Counted from the stretch's first letter, positions 43,546 to 53,180 are shown. The stretch is DNA of 64,000 nt from Halorhabdus sp. BNX81 (GCF_029229925.1 NZ_CP107254.1:744001-808000); one strand, 5' to 3'. A program made the numbers and translations. The notes: generated from the letters alone by a model not told the origin.

Positions 43546-44877
43546 ATGCCTACCATCACAGGGCTCGCTACTCGTGCCCAGAATCTTGCCCCGATCGATC
43601 TCACGACTGTCTTTGGACCTCTCTACTATCGGTATCTCTCGATACAGGCGAACCGTGCCCACTCCCCCGAAGATTCGATCAATCCCGACCCAGACCCAAC
43701 GGCCCCAGATCATGTGCTGATTGTTGTGATTGATGCCCTCCGTCCTGATACCGCCCCGGATCTCCCGCTGGATTTCGACAGAGCGGTCGCCCCAGGGACA
43801 TGGACGTTTCCCTCAGTGACTTCAATGCAGACGGGACTTGAACCACATGAGCACGGCGCGGTCGCCCACACCCACCCCGACGATGACCACTACGCCATGC
43901 CTGCTCAATACGATGGTTCCTCAACCTTGCCACATGTAATTGAACAATCTGGGTACGACACTTATCTCGGTGCGGCGTTCATCATGCCTTTTCTCGCCCT
44001 CCAAGGCTGGTTCCAGTTCCACCGTGTCTACGGGGACGTGGACGCCGAGCGGGTTATCAACGACTACCGTGACTGGCGAGCAAACCGAAATCGTACGTAC
44101 GCGTCCCTCCAGTTGGGCGACCTTCACGCTCCGATCGAACCGCCAGAGACGTACATCAACGCCCGGAATGTTGACACAACCCTCAACGGTCTCCACTCCT
44201 TGGGAAAATACACCGACGACTACGACTCGGCCCCCGAAGACTGGCGTGAGCAGCGTCTCCGCCTTTATTGTGCCGCCCTAGATTATGTAAGCGACACGCT
44301 TCGACCGCTTATCGCTGACTGCCGTGAGGATACGCTGATCGTTGTCACCGGCGATCATGGCGAGGCCATGTGGGAACACCATGAACGCGACCGCCAGTTT
44401 ACCGACTCCCGTCCCAACTACGGCGTCGGACACGGCGGGACGCCCTACGACGAAGTGGCACGAGTCCCCATTGCTCTCGCTCATCCTGATCGAACCATCG
44501 ATTTCGCCGGTGGCTATCTTAGCGGTTGTGACCTCCCCCGAACGGTTTGTGCGGGACTGGGAATCGACGAACCCAGTTTTCCGGGCGAAAATTGGTTCTC
44601 AGGCGTCGCTTCTGATAGAGCGGCCCTGTGTGAGGCTACCCGTTATGGCACCGAACGTAAGGCCATCTATTGTGACGGTGAAAAGGTGATTCACTCCAAA
44701 ACTGACGGAATCACTCTCGGCGCAACTCTTGACAACGGGGAGACGTTCGGCACCCTCGACGACGACCGTACTACTACCCTCCGCGATCAACTCCCGAATG
44801 CCTGGGATGATTTTGGTACCCAGACCAAGACATCTGCGATGGTCCAGAATCGGCTCGAAGCACTTGGATACCGTTAA
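43546..44877 (+). CDS. Sulfatase/alkaline phosphatase superfamily protein
   Basis: A 443-residue soluble protein from MPTITGLATRAQN. Metal-site motifs of the superfamily are visible: LIVVIDALRPD with D63, TFPSVTSMQTGLEPHEHG carrying the Ser/Thr nucleophile region (residues 88-104), and VVTGDHGEAMWEHH with the second metal triad. No Cys/Ser-x-Pro-x-Arg sulfatase signature is seen, so a phosphatase, phosphodiesterase or phosphotransferase role is as likely. There is no signal peptide. Lower GC and isolated position suggest acquisition, possibly from a surface-polysaccharide cluster. The longer upstream extension is AT-rich and not conserved-looking. Confidence 0.8.
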   Translation: MPTITGLATRAQNLAPIDLTTVFGPLYYRYLSIQANRAHSPEDSINPDPDPTAPDHVLIVVIDALRPDTAPDLPLDFDRAVAPGTWTFPSVTSMQTGLEPHEHGAVAHTHPDDDHYAMPAQYDGSSTLPHVIEQSGYDTYLGAAFIMPFLALQGWFQFHRVYGDVDAERVINDYRDWRANRNRTYASLQLGDLHAPIEPPETYINARNVDTTLNGLHSLGKYTDDYDSAPEDWREQRLRLYCAALDYVSDTLRPLIADCREDTLIVVTGDHGEAMWEHHERDRQFTDSRPNYGVGHGGTPYDEVARVPIALAHPDRTIDFAGGYLSGCDLPRTVCAGLGIDEPSFPGENWFSGVASDRAALCEATRYGTERKAIYCDGEKVIHSKTDGITLGATLDNGETFGTLDDDRTTTLRDQLPNAWDDFGTQTKTSAMVQNRLEALGYR

Positions 44878-45099
44878 TATCAATACCCAAATGGACCTCT
44901 ACTATTCAATAATCTGAGTGAACTTATTTTAGGACAACGGCTGTGTCTTTCAGCAGAACTGCAAGACAACACGGCCACTAAATAGTGTGTTATTTGACTA
45001 ATATATTGAATTATATAGGGTTCCTGATATTTCTACGTAGTCCTGTCGTTGACGGGAACGAGCAAAACAGTGGATTTGCCGAGAACGATCCGTGAGTAT
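44878..45099. other. AT-rich intergenic stretch before a transposase region
   Basis: The gap from the sulfatase-like gene to the transposase is 385 bases; this part shows no gene. It contains AT-rich runs (such as 44996-45015) but no inverted repeat that I could match to the far side of the transposase. Confidence 0.5.
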
Positions 45100-45222
45100 A
45101 TGTGCCGCGTAGAATCGGTCGAGAATCCACACGACGGCTCCTGCCCCGAGCGTGGTCGAACGTTCACCAGTATCAGCTTCGCCCCGAATCGGCAGTGCGT
45201 GTTCTGTTCCGCAGAAGAGTGA
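45100..45222 (+). CDS. Possible 40-residue zinc-finger-like small protein
   Basis: An ATG at 45100 opens 40 codons: MCRVESVENPHDGSCPERG, then a short strand region, ending NRQCVFCSAEE. Four cysteines (C2, C15, C33, C36), the last two as CxxC, could bind zinc, as in the haloarchaeal micro zinc-finger proteins. It is too short to judge by codon use, and it lies just upstream of the transposase. Confidence 0.35.
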   Translation: MCRVESVENPHDGSCPERGRTFTSISFAPNRQCVFCSAEE

Positions 45223-45262
45223 CCGACATTTTAAAGACGGCCAACCATCATAATCCTGGGAA

Positions 45263-47019
45263 ATGACAGACGGCGACGATGATGGACTTCCTATCGCCGA
45301 CCCCTCCGACCTCAATCCTGATGTTCTCGGCGGTGTCTACGATGAAATCCACAACGGCGAACCCGCCACCATCGACGACTGGAAGGCCCGCGACGTAGAG
45401 AACCCACCCGTCGCGTGGATGAATCAGATCCTGAACGGCGGCCCGCTGGAGGACTTTGACCGCTTTGTTCTCACCGCCAACCTCGATCCAACCAGCGAAG
45501 ACGACGACCCGTACGCCGGTGACCACCGGAGTATCGACTTCTCGCCGGTCATCTGGTCGCTCTCGCTCAAGGAGGCACGCAACCTTCCGAGCGACGAGAA
45601 ACTGGAGTTCTACCTCAAAGGCCGAGAGGACGTCGCGCAGATGGCCGGGTTCGATAGCGTAGAGGACGTACCCCGAACCTCGACGTTCTGGCGCGCGTAC
45701 GCCGACACGGACAGCAACAACCCGCGCCTCGACGACGAGGCGATGGCCGCGCTGAAGACGGAAGCCCGAAAGCTGGTCAACCACGCCAAGTGGACTGGCT
45801 TCGAGCTCCCCGATGGGGCCGAAGAACACCTCTTCAAATTCGGTAAGCAGGACTACATGGAGATCGCCCACGGCCTGCTCGAAAAGACGCTTCCGCACAT
45901 CGCCTTTGGGCGTGATCCGACCCGGACAACGTACACGTCCCGTCCATCGTAAGCTTCCTCGCCCACCTTGCCCTGGAGGGCGCATTCCCCGAGAACGGCT
46001 CGGATACCTTCACCCACATGAACATCTACGAGTCCCGCGGGACCGGCGCGGACAACCTGTACCATTACGTCCGCAAGCGAAACGCCGAGGAGTGGTTTGA
46101 CCGCTTCCTCCGCGTGAACGCCGAACTCCTTGAAGAAGCGCGCTCGATGGGGCATTTCGAGAATGCGAGCGAGGTCGGCCTGGATACGACCGGTATTCCG
46201 TGGTTCGGCGATAAGTCGAACAACTTCGTAGACGGCACGAAGCCCTCACGCAATTACGCCCACTCATTTCATTTCACGACCATCGGCGTCGTCGGCAACG
46301 AAGCCAGCCTGAGCCTCGCAGCCCACCACCTGAAGAACCGCACCGACCAAGACCGTATCCTGCGGACGATTCTCCAGCGTGTGAAGGGAATCCACTACTT
46401 CTCCGACGACCAGCTGGACGTGGACATCGAGCGCGCGTATCTCGACAAGGGCTTCTACGGCGGAATGCACGTGACGGCACTCCGGGAGACAGACACCGAG
46501 TTCCTCATCAAATCGCGGAAAGTGAGCGCGGTGAAGAACGTAATCGACGGGCTGGAAGAGTGGGACGTAGACTGGGGCATCCTCGAAGACTACGAAATGG
46601 GCGATCTCAAGCAGGGGGCGAGCATCTTCATCCGCTCCTCGGAGAAGCGAGCGCCGCGATACGACGAGAACACCGACGAAGAGGACAGAAAGTACGGTCG
46701 CTGGGTGGCCTTCGTGACGGACATCGACCCGGTGACGGCGGACCGGGAGAAGCTGGCGCGGGAGTTCCGGAACCGCTGGGGTGTGGAGACCCAGTTCCGC
46801 CAGTTCAAGCACAAGTTCTACGCGCCGACGAAGTCACCAAAAGGACGCGTTCGGGCGTTCCACTTCAACCTCGCGCAGTTGTTCTACAACATCTGGGTGG
46901 TCGTGAACCTGGAGCTTCGTGACCGATACGGGCTCGTCGAGCGGCGGCCTGTCACCGCGGACGACGTACTCCACGCGATTCGAGACGAAGCCTTCGAACT
47001 GGACGACCTGACAGAATAG
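45263..47019 (+). pseudogene. DDE transposase, split by a -1 frameshift
   Basis: An IS4-like DDE transposase of about 585 residues. The N-terminal frame runs from MTDGDDDGLPIADPSD to about 45911. The second frame picks up as DPDNVHVPSIVSFLAHLALEG and runs to 47019. The shift lies within 45911-45931, where one base seems missing (probably a G of CCCGG). DDE residues are probably D in GLDTTGIPWFGDK, D in YLDKGFYGG and E in NRWGVETQFRQFKH. Both halves are otherwise intact. No terminal inverted repeats were identified. An error or a true inactivating deletion are both possible. Confidence 0.8.
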
Positions 47020-47269
47020 TTATATCTGTAAATGTAGATTCACGATGAAAGAATGGAAACCGCGGGGTGCCGCAGGGACGGGATTTATTTCATTGGTTCT
47101 CATGCAATTATCGAGTCCAATTCGGAGGTACTGTTACTGCATCTCTTTCGTGTATGGCCAGCGTTTCCTGACATCCCGTCCCCTCTCGGCACATCCGGTC
47201 GGTTACCTTCCTGTGACAGCCTTTCCCACCGGACTCTATTCGCTGTGGAGTGCCAGTTCGGCAAGCGAA

Positions 47270-47459
47270 ATGGTGCTCAGTGGCTGGCTGATACTCGGTC
47301 TCGGCCTCGTCGTCCTCGTTCACGGCACCGTCCTGCTGACGGATCTCGCCGACCGACTCGGGACGGCCAGCGGGCCGCTGATGATCGGCTACGCGGCGAT
47401 CGTGCTGCTCAACCAGGCGCTGCTGGCGTCCGGACTCGCCGGCGTCTTCGATCCGACCG
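47270..47459 (+). pseudogene. Truncated small membrane protein gene
   Basis: Two hydrophobic helices read MVLSGWLILGLGLVVLVHG and PLMIGYAAIVLLNQALLAS, a pattern known from haloarchaeal membrane proteins with HG...LTxLADRLG between helices. The frame becomes nonsense after GLAGVFDP at about 47455, where it meets a reverse-oriented gene fragment. The native 3' end is lost. The 250 bases between the transposase stop and this fragment hold no recognisable gene. Confidence 0.55.
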
Positions 47460-47639
47460 GATGTCTTCGAGGACATCCGTCACCAGGTCCGAGCCGTGGC
47501 GGGACTCGACGTCATCCCGGCGGTAGACGTCGCGATGGCGCGTCTCGTCGTAGATCACGATTGCCTGCAGGGTCTCGCCCGCGTGGGACTTGACAACGTC
47601 GAGACCCAGTCGGTCCGTGTTCGACGATGTCTTCGACAT
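47460..47639 (-). pseudogene. 5' fragment of a haloarchaeal conserved gene (DUF7522-like)
   Basis: From an ATG at 47639, MSKTSSNTDRLGLDVVKSHA and ETLQAIVIYDETRHRDVYRR read as the start of a common haloarchaeal protein. After TDVLEDIRSD (about residue 63) the frame runs into the reverse complement of the membrane-protein fragment and becomes arginine-rich nonsense. A GGATGTC/GACATCC palindrome (47459-47478) marks the junction. The upstream sequence to 47690 looks like its promoter. Confidence 0.6.
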
Positions 47640-47797
47640 CGGCAGGCACACCGGGGGTTTCAGCAGGACGTATCTTTTGCATTGGGGCTTCGACTGGTAC
47701 TTTCTCTCAGTCACGCCGCGGCTGAGTGTATCGTTCCCACGGACCTCGTAGTTGAATCTGTTGGTGATCTGGACTCCCCGTGCTTGCCCGGGACAGC

Positions 47798-47805
47798 TTA
47801 AATAT
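47798..47805 (+). promoter_or_regulatory. TATA box of the HxlR-like/oxidoreductase operon
   Basis: TTAAATAT lies 28-35 bases before the ATG at 47833 and gives near-leaderless spacing. Confidence 0.6.
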
Positions 47806-47832
47806 GTCTCCGGTATAACGTGTTGATAGATC

Positions 47833-48216
47833 ATGAGTTTCGACACGCAGACAGCAACGAGGGTTCTCGAACACGCGATGGCGAATCCGCCGCGCATTTT
47901 CGACCCCGGAGAGGCGTTCGATACGATTCAGGGGATCACTGGCCGGAAGTGGTACCTCCGAATCGTCTATCACTCCCTTTTGGATGGGCCGATAGGTTTC
48001 AGTGCGCTGAAGCACGCTCTCGACGGGGTGTCTTCGAAAATGTCATCGGAGAGTCCGTTCGCTCTGGAAGACCAACGTCTCGTCGCCCGTGAAATCGTCA
48101 GCGACCAACCCGTCCCCGTCGAGTACTCCGTGACCGATCGCGGCGAAGCGTTAGCACCCGCCGTCGCGGCACTCCTCCAGTGGGACGCCGCGTTCGACCG
48201 AGAGGAGGCCGACTGA
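47833..48216 (+). CDS. HxlR-like winged-helix transcriptional regulator
   Basis: A 127-residue winged-helix protein. GRKWYLRIVYHSLLDGPIGF, then SALKHALDGVSSKM and the wing PVPVEYSVTDRGEALAPA follow HxlR-family spacing (IGDKWxLLIL, FxELKRxLxGISxKM, VEYxLTxxG). The N-terminal Cys that senses thiol or aldehyde stress in several HxlR members is absent; residue FDPGEAFDTI takes its place. The oxidoreductase start follows its stop directly, so it probably regulates that gene. The segment SSESPFALEDQRLV departs from the usual LxxLxxxGLV and may reflect divergence. Confidence 0.75.
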   Translation: MSFDTQTATRVLEHAMANPPRIFDPGEAFDTIQGITGRKWYLRIVYHSLLDGPIGFSALKHALDGVSSKMSSESPFALEDQRLVAREIVSDQPVPVEYSVTDRGEALAPAVAALLQWDAAFDREEAD

Positions 48217-49584
48217 ATGGCTCACTACGACGTGCTGGTCATCGGTGGCGGGACGGGGAACAACGTCGCGGCGGCCGCGGCCGACGCCGGACTCGACACG
48301 GCCCTGGTCGAGAAGGGGCCACTGGGCGGGACCTGTCTGAACCGGGGGTGCAACCCCTCGAAGATGCTCATTCAGGCCGCAAACGCTGCCCAGGAAGTAC
48401 GGGAGGCTGACCGATTCTTCCTCGATGCCTCCTTGGATGATGTGGATTTCTCGGCCATCGTCTCCGACATGGACGAGACACTGTCCGGACTCGCCGAAGG
48501 CATGGAAGCCGACTACCGCGAGAAAGACGATCTCACGCTGTATCAGGACGAAGCCGTCTTCGTCGACGAGCGGACCATCCTGGTCGATGACGAGCACGTC
48601 AGTGGGGAGAACGTGGTCGTCGCGGCCGGGAGCCGCCCGTTCATTCCACCGATCGATGGCCTCGGAAACGTGGATTATCTCACGAGCCGCGAGGCGCTGT
48701 ATCTCGACGACCAACCCGAGAGCCTGGTGATCATCGGCGGTGGATACATCGCCGTGGAACTGGGCCACTTCTTCGAGACAGTGGGGACCGGCGTGACGAT
48801 CATCGAGAGCGGCGAGATGCTCCTCGGCCGTGTGGATCCCGAGGTGCGCGAGACGTTTACGGAAATCGCCAGAGAGCGTCACGATGTACACACGGGCTAT
48901 CGCGCCACAGCGATCGAGCCGCTCGGTGAGGGCGTCCGAGTCTTTGCCGAGTCCGGGGATGATGACGTCATCGAATGTTCCGGCGAGGACGTGCTCGTGG
49001 CTGCCGGTCGGCGGCCGAACACCGACTCGCTCGACGTCGCCTCGGCCGGCATCGAGACCGACAACCGGGGCTTTGTCGTGACGGATGAACGCCTCGAAAC
49101 TACCGCCGAAAACGTCTGGGCGCAGGGCGACATCGCCGGCAACGCGATGTTCAAACATTCCGGCGATTACGAGACCCGCGTGGTAATCGACAACGTGGTC
49201 CATGACACCGGCCGGGAGATCGACCTCTCTGCGCTGCCCCACGCTGTGTTCACCGAACCACAGATCGCCGGCGTCGGCGCGACGGAAGCCGAACTCAAGA
49301 CAGCTGATCACCCGTATGTCGTCGGTCGGCAGGCTCTGCCCGACACTCCCATGGGACGGGCGAAGAAACTGGAGGAAGGGTTCGTGAAGGTGCTCGCCAC
49401 TCCCGACGGCGAGATCCTGGGCTGTCACATGCTCGGCGAGGAAGTCTCGACGATGATCCACGAGGTGCTCGTGGCGATGCGGGCAGGGTCAGGACACGTC
49501 AGCGATATCACGGACACCATTCACGCACATCCGACGCTGAACAAGGCTGTCGAGTCCGCCTTCCGGGACGCGTTGGATACCTGA
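48217..49584 (+). CDS. FAD disulfide oxidoreductase (dihydrolipoyl dehydrogenase/mycothione reductase-like)
   Basis: A 455-residue class I disulfide reductase. FAD motif GGGTGNNVAAAAAD (residues 10-23), the active pair C40 and C45 (GGTCLNRGCNPSK), NAD(P) motif IIGGGYIAVELGHFF, FAD motif NVWAQGDIAG and the dimer-interface HAHPTLNKAVE at the C-terminus are all present. The region MFKHSGDYETRVVIDNVV resembles mycothione and bis-gamma-glutamylcystine reductases. Haloarchaea use gamma-glutamylcysteine, so its reductase is a real candidate along with lipoamide dehydrogenase. It follows the HxlR-like gene without a gap. Confidence 0.87.
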   Translation: MAHYDVLVIGGGTGNNVAAAAADAGLDTALVEKGPLGGTCLNRGCNPSKMLIQAANAAQEVREADRFFLDASLDDVDFSAIVSDMDETLSGLAEGMEADYREKDDLTLYQDEAVFVDERTILVDDEHVSGENVVVAAGSRPFIPPIDGLGNVDYLTSREALYLDDQPESLVIIGGGYIAVELGHFFETVGTGVTIIESGEMLLGRVDPEVRETFTEIARERHDVHTGYRATAIEPLGEGVRVFAESGDDDVIECSGEDVLVAAGRRPNTDSLDVASAGIETDNRGFVVTDERLETTAENVWAQGDIAGNAMFKHSGDYETRVVIDNVVHDTGREIDLSALPHAVFTEPQIAGVGATEAELKTADHPYVVGRQALPDTPMGRAKKLEEGFVKVLATPDGEILGCHMLGEEVSTMIHEVLVAMRAGSGHVSDITDTIHAHPTLNKAVESAFRDALDT

Positions 49585-49662
49585 CGGTGTGTAACTCCCA
49601 CCGTTCATCCGGGGCGAGCGAAGACCGAAGTGTCTTATTCACCTCTGACGAAGGAGGGATAC

Positions 49663-50505
49663 ATGATCACGGGGACGTCGACTGCCCAGCCCATCGCGAT
49701 GGAAGTCTCGAACATCCTTGGGGAGCCACTGGTCGATCTGGCCTTCGACGGGAGCGTCGAGGCGGCCGAGGACGTCACCGTCGGCGACGACGAGCGAGTC
49801 GTCATCGTCGGCTCGACGACGTCGAGTCAGGCCCACCTCGAACTCCTGGAACTCCAGGAGCGGGCCGTCCAGCGCGATCCCGACGAGATCGTTACGGTCA
49901 TCGGCTACATGGGCTATTCCCGCCAGGACAAGCTGTTCAACCCCGGCGAGGCGGTCTCGGTTCGGGCCATCGCGAAGGCCCTCAGCCCGAGCACGGATCG
50001 CGTCTACTCGGTCAACCCGCACAACGTCTCCGTACTGGATTACTTTGACGTTCCGGCCGAGCCGATCGACGCGGCCCCCCAACTCGCCGAGCCCCTGCCC
50101 GATGATCTCTCCGATCCCGTCTTCCTCGGCCCCGACGAGGACGCGGTCTGGCTCGCCGAGTCCGTCCAGGAGACATACGGCGAGGGACACGTCGACAACT
50201 TCGAGAAGATCCGCCATTCCGCGACCGAAGTCGAGATGAGCGCCGAGGACAAGGACTTCACCGACCGTGATGTCGTCCTCGTCGACGACATGATTGCGAC
50301 CGGCGGCACGATGAGCGAGGCCGTCCGGCTCATCAGCAAGCAGGACACCAACCACGTGTACGTCTCCTGTGTCCACCCGCTGCTGGTCGACAATGCCCTG
50401 AGCAAGCTCTCGCGAGCCGGCGTCAAGTCGCTGTACGCGACCGACACGATCGACCGTTCGATCAGCCGCGTCAGCGCCGCGCCGCCGATCGCCGACGTGC
50501 TGTAA
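49663..50505 (+). CDS. prs: Ribose-phosphate pyrophosphokinase (PRPP synthetase)
   Basis: A 280-residue archaeal PRPP synthetase, which makes 5-phosphoribosyl-1-diphosphate from ribose 5-phosphate and ATP for nucleotide and histidine synthesis. The start MITGTSTAQPIAMEVSNIL is the family opening; the longer frame to 49630 adds only weak residues. MGYSRQDKLFNPGEAVSVRA and the PRPP-binding VVLVDDMIATGGTM (about residues 205-218) are diagnostic. Rpe and RpiA lie close downstream, so this segment groups ribose 5-phosphate metabolism. Confidence 0.93.
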   Translation: MITGTSTAQPIAMEVSNILGEPLVDLAFDGSVEAAEDVTVGDDERVVIVGSTTSSQAHLELLELQERAVQRDPDEIVTVIGYMGYSRQDKLFNPGEAVSVRAIAKALSPSTDRVYSVNPHNVSVLDYFDVPAEPIDAAPQLAEPLPDDLSDPVFLGPDEDAVWLAESVQETYGEGHVDNFEKIRHSATEVEMSAEDKDFTDRDVVLVDDMIATGGTMSEAVRLISKQDTNHVYVSCVHPLLVDNALSKLSRAGVKSLYATDTIDRSISRVSAAPPIADVL

Positions 50506-50533
50506 GCTGTTGCTGTTTTCCCGACCGTTCCTG

Positions 50534-51184
50534 CTACTGCGACTTGGCCTCGATGCCGACGCTTTCTCTCAGATCCGCGAGCGCCCCTGCCACGTCCGAC
50601 TGGCCGAACAGCGACGACCCGATGACGAGCGTGTCCACCCCGCTCTCGACGCACTGGGGTCCCGTCTCACTGTTCACACCGCCATCGACCTCGATCTCGG
50701 GGGCCCCCATCGCGTCGAGTCGCTCGATCCGGTCGAGCGTCTCCGGCATGAACGACTGGCCGCCGAAGCCTGGCTGGACGCTCATCACGAGGACGACTTC
50801 GACGTCGTCGAGGTACGGCTCGACTGCCTCGACGTCGGTGTCGGGATTCAGTGCGATCCCGGCGTCCATGCCGTGGTCGTGGATCGACTCGATGACCGCT
50901 CCCGGATCGTCCTCGCTTTCGACGTGGACGGTAAGCCGGTCAGCACCGGCGTCCTGAAACGCTTCGACGTACTCACCCGGGTGCTCGATCATCAGATGAG
51001 TGTCGAAGTAGAGATCAGTCCGGTCCCGGAGCGAACTGATCACCGGCGGGCCAAAGGAGATGTTCGGCACGAAGTGGCCGTCCATGACATCGAGATGGAG
51101 GATCTCGGCCGACTCGACGTCGCTGACGTCGCCGTAGAGATCAGCGAAGTCCGCTGCGAGGATCGACGGTGCGATGCGACACAT
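50534..51184 (-). CDS. rpe: Ribulose-phosphate 3-epimerase
   Basis: A 216-residue TIM-barrel enzyme that interconverts ribulose 5-phosphate and xylulose 5-phosphate. APSILAADFADL, the metal-binding HLDVMDGHFVPN (His and Asp ligands), FDTHLMIEHP, MSVQPGFGGQSF and EVDGGVN are all present. The ATG at 51184 is chosen because the longer frame is arginine/serine-rich noise. It faces prs and ends 28 bases from it. With the RpiA and transketolase/transaldolase genes in this window it makes a complete non-oxidative pentose phosphate pathway. Confidence 0.95.
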   Translation of the reverse strand: MCRIAPSILAADFADLYGDVSDVESAEILHLDVMDGHFVPNISFGPPVISSLRDRTDLYFDTHLMIEHPGEYVEAFQDAGADRLTVHVESEDDPGAVIESIHDHGMDAGIALNPDTDVEAVEPYLDDVEVVLVMSVQPGFGGQSFMPETLDRIERLDAMGAPEIEVDGGVNSETGPQCVESGVDTLVIGSSLFGQSDVAGALADLRESVGIEAKSQ

Positions 51185-51242
51185 ACCGGTCAGTTCAGAA
51201 CGGAGTCGTATCAACTCGTCGCCTCGCCTCGGCGGACGAGCC

Positions 51243-53180
51243 CTATTCCATACGTCCACCGTCGGCCGGCCTATTCCGTTCGCCACCGCCATCGGGGACT
51301 TCGAAGTTCGATAGCAGTGCCTGGAGCCGAGCGGCGCGATCGCTGAGCGATTCGACGGTGGTGTTGATCTGGGACATCGACGCGGTCTGCTGTTGGGCCG
51401 CTGCCGAGGCACTTTCGCTTTCGGCCGCGACCGTCCGGCTGCCGTCGGCGACATCCTCGATCGCCGAGACGGCGGATTCGGTGCTCGTGGCCTGGTCGTC
51501 GGTCGTCGCGCTGATTTCCTGGATCCCCTCGTCGGTCTCCTCGGCGTTGGTCGCGACCTGTCCGAACGCCTCGGCCACTGTCTCGACGGCCTCGACCGCT
51601 TCGAGGACGTACTGTTCGGCCGTCCGCGCCTCCTCGACGGTCCGTTCGGTTTCTGTCTTGACTGCCGTGATGAGCGACTCGATGTCGCCCGCCGATGCCT
51701 GGGTCTGCTCGGCCAGACTCTTGACCTCGTCGGCAACCACGGCGAACCCGTCGCCGCTGTTCCCGTCGCCGGACGCCCGGGCTGCCTCTATGTTGGCGTT
51801 CAGCGCCAGCATGTTCGTCCGCTCGGCGATGTCGCCGATTAGTTCGACGATCTCCCCGATTTCGGCCATTCGATCGTCGAGGGATTCGACGTTCCGGACG
51901 GTAGAGTCGATCGCGTCCCGGGCCTGTCGGGCGTCCTCGATCGCCCCCTGGGCCGTCTGTTCGCCTTCGTCGGCGATGCGAGCCGTCTCGTGTGAGCGCT
52001 CGGCGACCGCTTCGGCCGAGGCTGCCACCTCCTCGACGCCCGCCGAGAGGTTCGACAGTTCCCCGGAGAGCGCGTCGAGCATCTCCCGCTGATCGGCCGT
52101 CGCGCTCGCGATCTCCGTGACTGCGTCGCTTACCTCCGCGCTCGCGCTCGCGGCTTCATCCGTCCCGGCGGTCGCGTCAGCGCTCGCCTCGGCGACGGCC
52201 TCGGCGAAGGACTGGAGTTCCGCCATCGCCGTGGCCGTCTCCGTCACCATCCCGTTGAACGCGGTGGCGATCTGGGCCATAGCCTCGTTCTCGACGTCGG
52301 TGTCGAGTCGGGCCGTGAGGTCGCCGTCGGCAGCCTGTCGAATCGTGGCGCTGTAGGCGTCGGCCGTCGCTTCGAGACGCTGGTTTGCTCGCTCGATTTC
52401 AGCCTGGCGGGCCTGGGCCTCGGCCTTCATCTCCTGGGCCTCTGCCCGTGCCTCCTCGATTTCGGCCTGTTTGGCTTCGAGATCCTCGATCTCCCGGCTC
52501 TTCTCCCGGGCTTCCCGAAGTTGTGCGCGGGCCTCCTCGCGGGAGCGCTCAGTCGAGTACCATTGAGACATCAGTGCGATGGCCAGCGCCAGAACGAAGA
52601 TCCCATGGATGAACCCCCACGCCCAGGGGTTGTTTATCGCGGCGGTATGGTTGTAGACGCGACTCGGGTTTATCATGCCGAAGACGCCGTGGGTAAGCAC
52701 GACGTACCCGATTCCAAGCCCGAACGGCAGCCAGTCCTCGTAGACCGCGACGACGGCCATCCCGACGAAGAAGTGAAAGTGCGCCTCGATGAACCCGCCG
52801 GAAAGGTGGACCAGCACGACCGATGTCGACAACAGTCCCGTCGTCGCCAGCGCGGTCCGTGCCCGCCGGGGGAGTCGTGGGATTGCCGCCGCCAGGGCGA
52901 GGGCGACCACGATCGCGAGTTCGGCCAGGACGTGTGTCACCGGGATCGCCGGGATCGTCGCGCCGGTCACGACCGATTCCGTCCCCTCGTACGTTCCAAG
53001 CAGAAACAGGAAGGGGACGTGTGCAAGTATCAGTACGACGATGTTCCGGTGTCGACGCCGCCAGGACGCCTGGGGTATCGACCGCCCGTTCGGCACGTAT
53101 CTCACCGCTTCCCGTATTCGGCGTGTCAACCCATCGAACCGGGAAAAATCGCCGGTATTGATCGGTTCGGTGCGTTCCAT
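51243..53180 (-). CDS. Methyl-accepting chemotaxis transducer with six-helix membrane sensor
   Basis: A 645-residue transducer. The N-terminal 200 residues have about six transmembrane helices, including the His-rich GGFIEAHFHFFVGMAVVAVY and DWLPFGLGIGYVVLTHG region seen in related membrane sensor domains. A long coiled coil (about 205-270), a HAMP-like segment (AADGDLTARLDTDVENE) and the signalling domain with the conserved hairpin EIVELIGDIAERTNMLALNA and NIEAARASGDGNSGDGFAVV follow. It signals to the archaellum motor through CheA/CheW, whose genes are not here. The ligand is unknown; no large extracellular domain exists, so intramembrane or membrane-potential sensing is likely. Confidence 0.93.
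   Translation of the reverse strand: MERTEPINTGDFSRFDGLTRRIREAVRYVPNGRSIPQASWRRRHRNIVVLILAHVPFLFLLGTYEGTESVVTGATIPAIPVTHVLAELAIVVALALAAAIPRLPRRARTALATTGLLSTSVVLVHLSGGFIEAHFHFFVGMAVVAVYEDWLPFGLGIGYVVLTHGVFGMINPSRVYNHTAAINNPWAWGFIHGIFVLALAIALMSQWYSTERSREEARAQLREAREKSREIEDLEAKQAEIEEARAEAQEMKAEAQARQAEIERANQRLEATADAYSATIRQAADGDLTARLDTDVENEAMAQIATAFNGMVTETATAMAELQSFAEAVAEASADATAGTDEAASASAEVSDAVTEIASATADQREMLDALSGELSNLSAGVEEVAASAEAVAERSHETARIADEGEQTAQGAIEDARQARDAIDSTVRNVESLDDRMAEIGEIVELIGDIAERTNMLALNANIEAARASGDGNSGDGFAVVADEVKSLAEQTQASAGDIESLITAVKTETERTVEEARTAEQYVLEAVEAVETVAEAFGQVATNAEETDEGIQEISATTDDQATSTESAVSAIEDVADGSRTVAAESESASAAAQQQTASMSQINTTVESLSDRAARLQALLSNFEVPDGGGERNRPADGGRME

Noticed and set aside
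45911-45931. Programmed -1 frameshifting in the transposase
   Set aside because: No slippery heptamer is visible and the shift lies in the middle of a normally continuous domain; a base loss is simpler.
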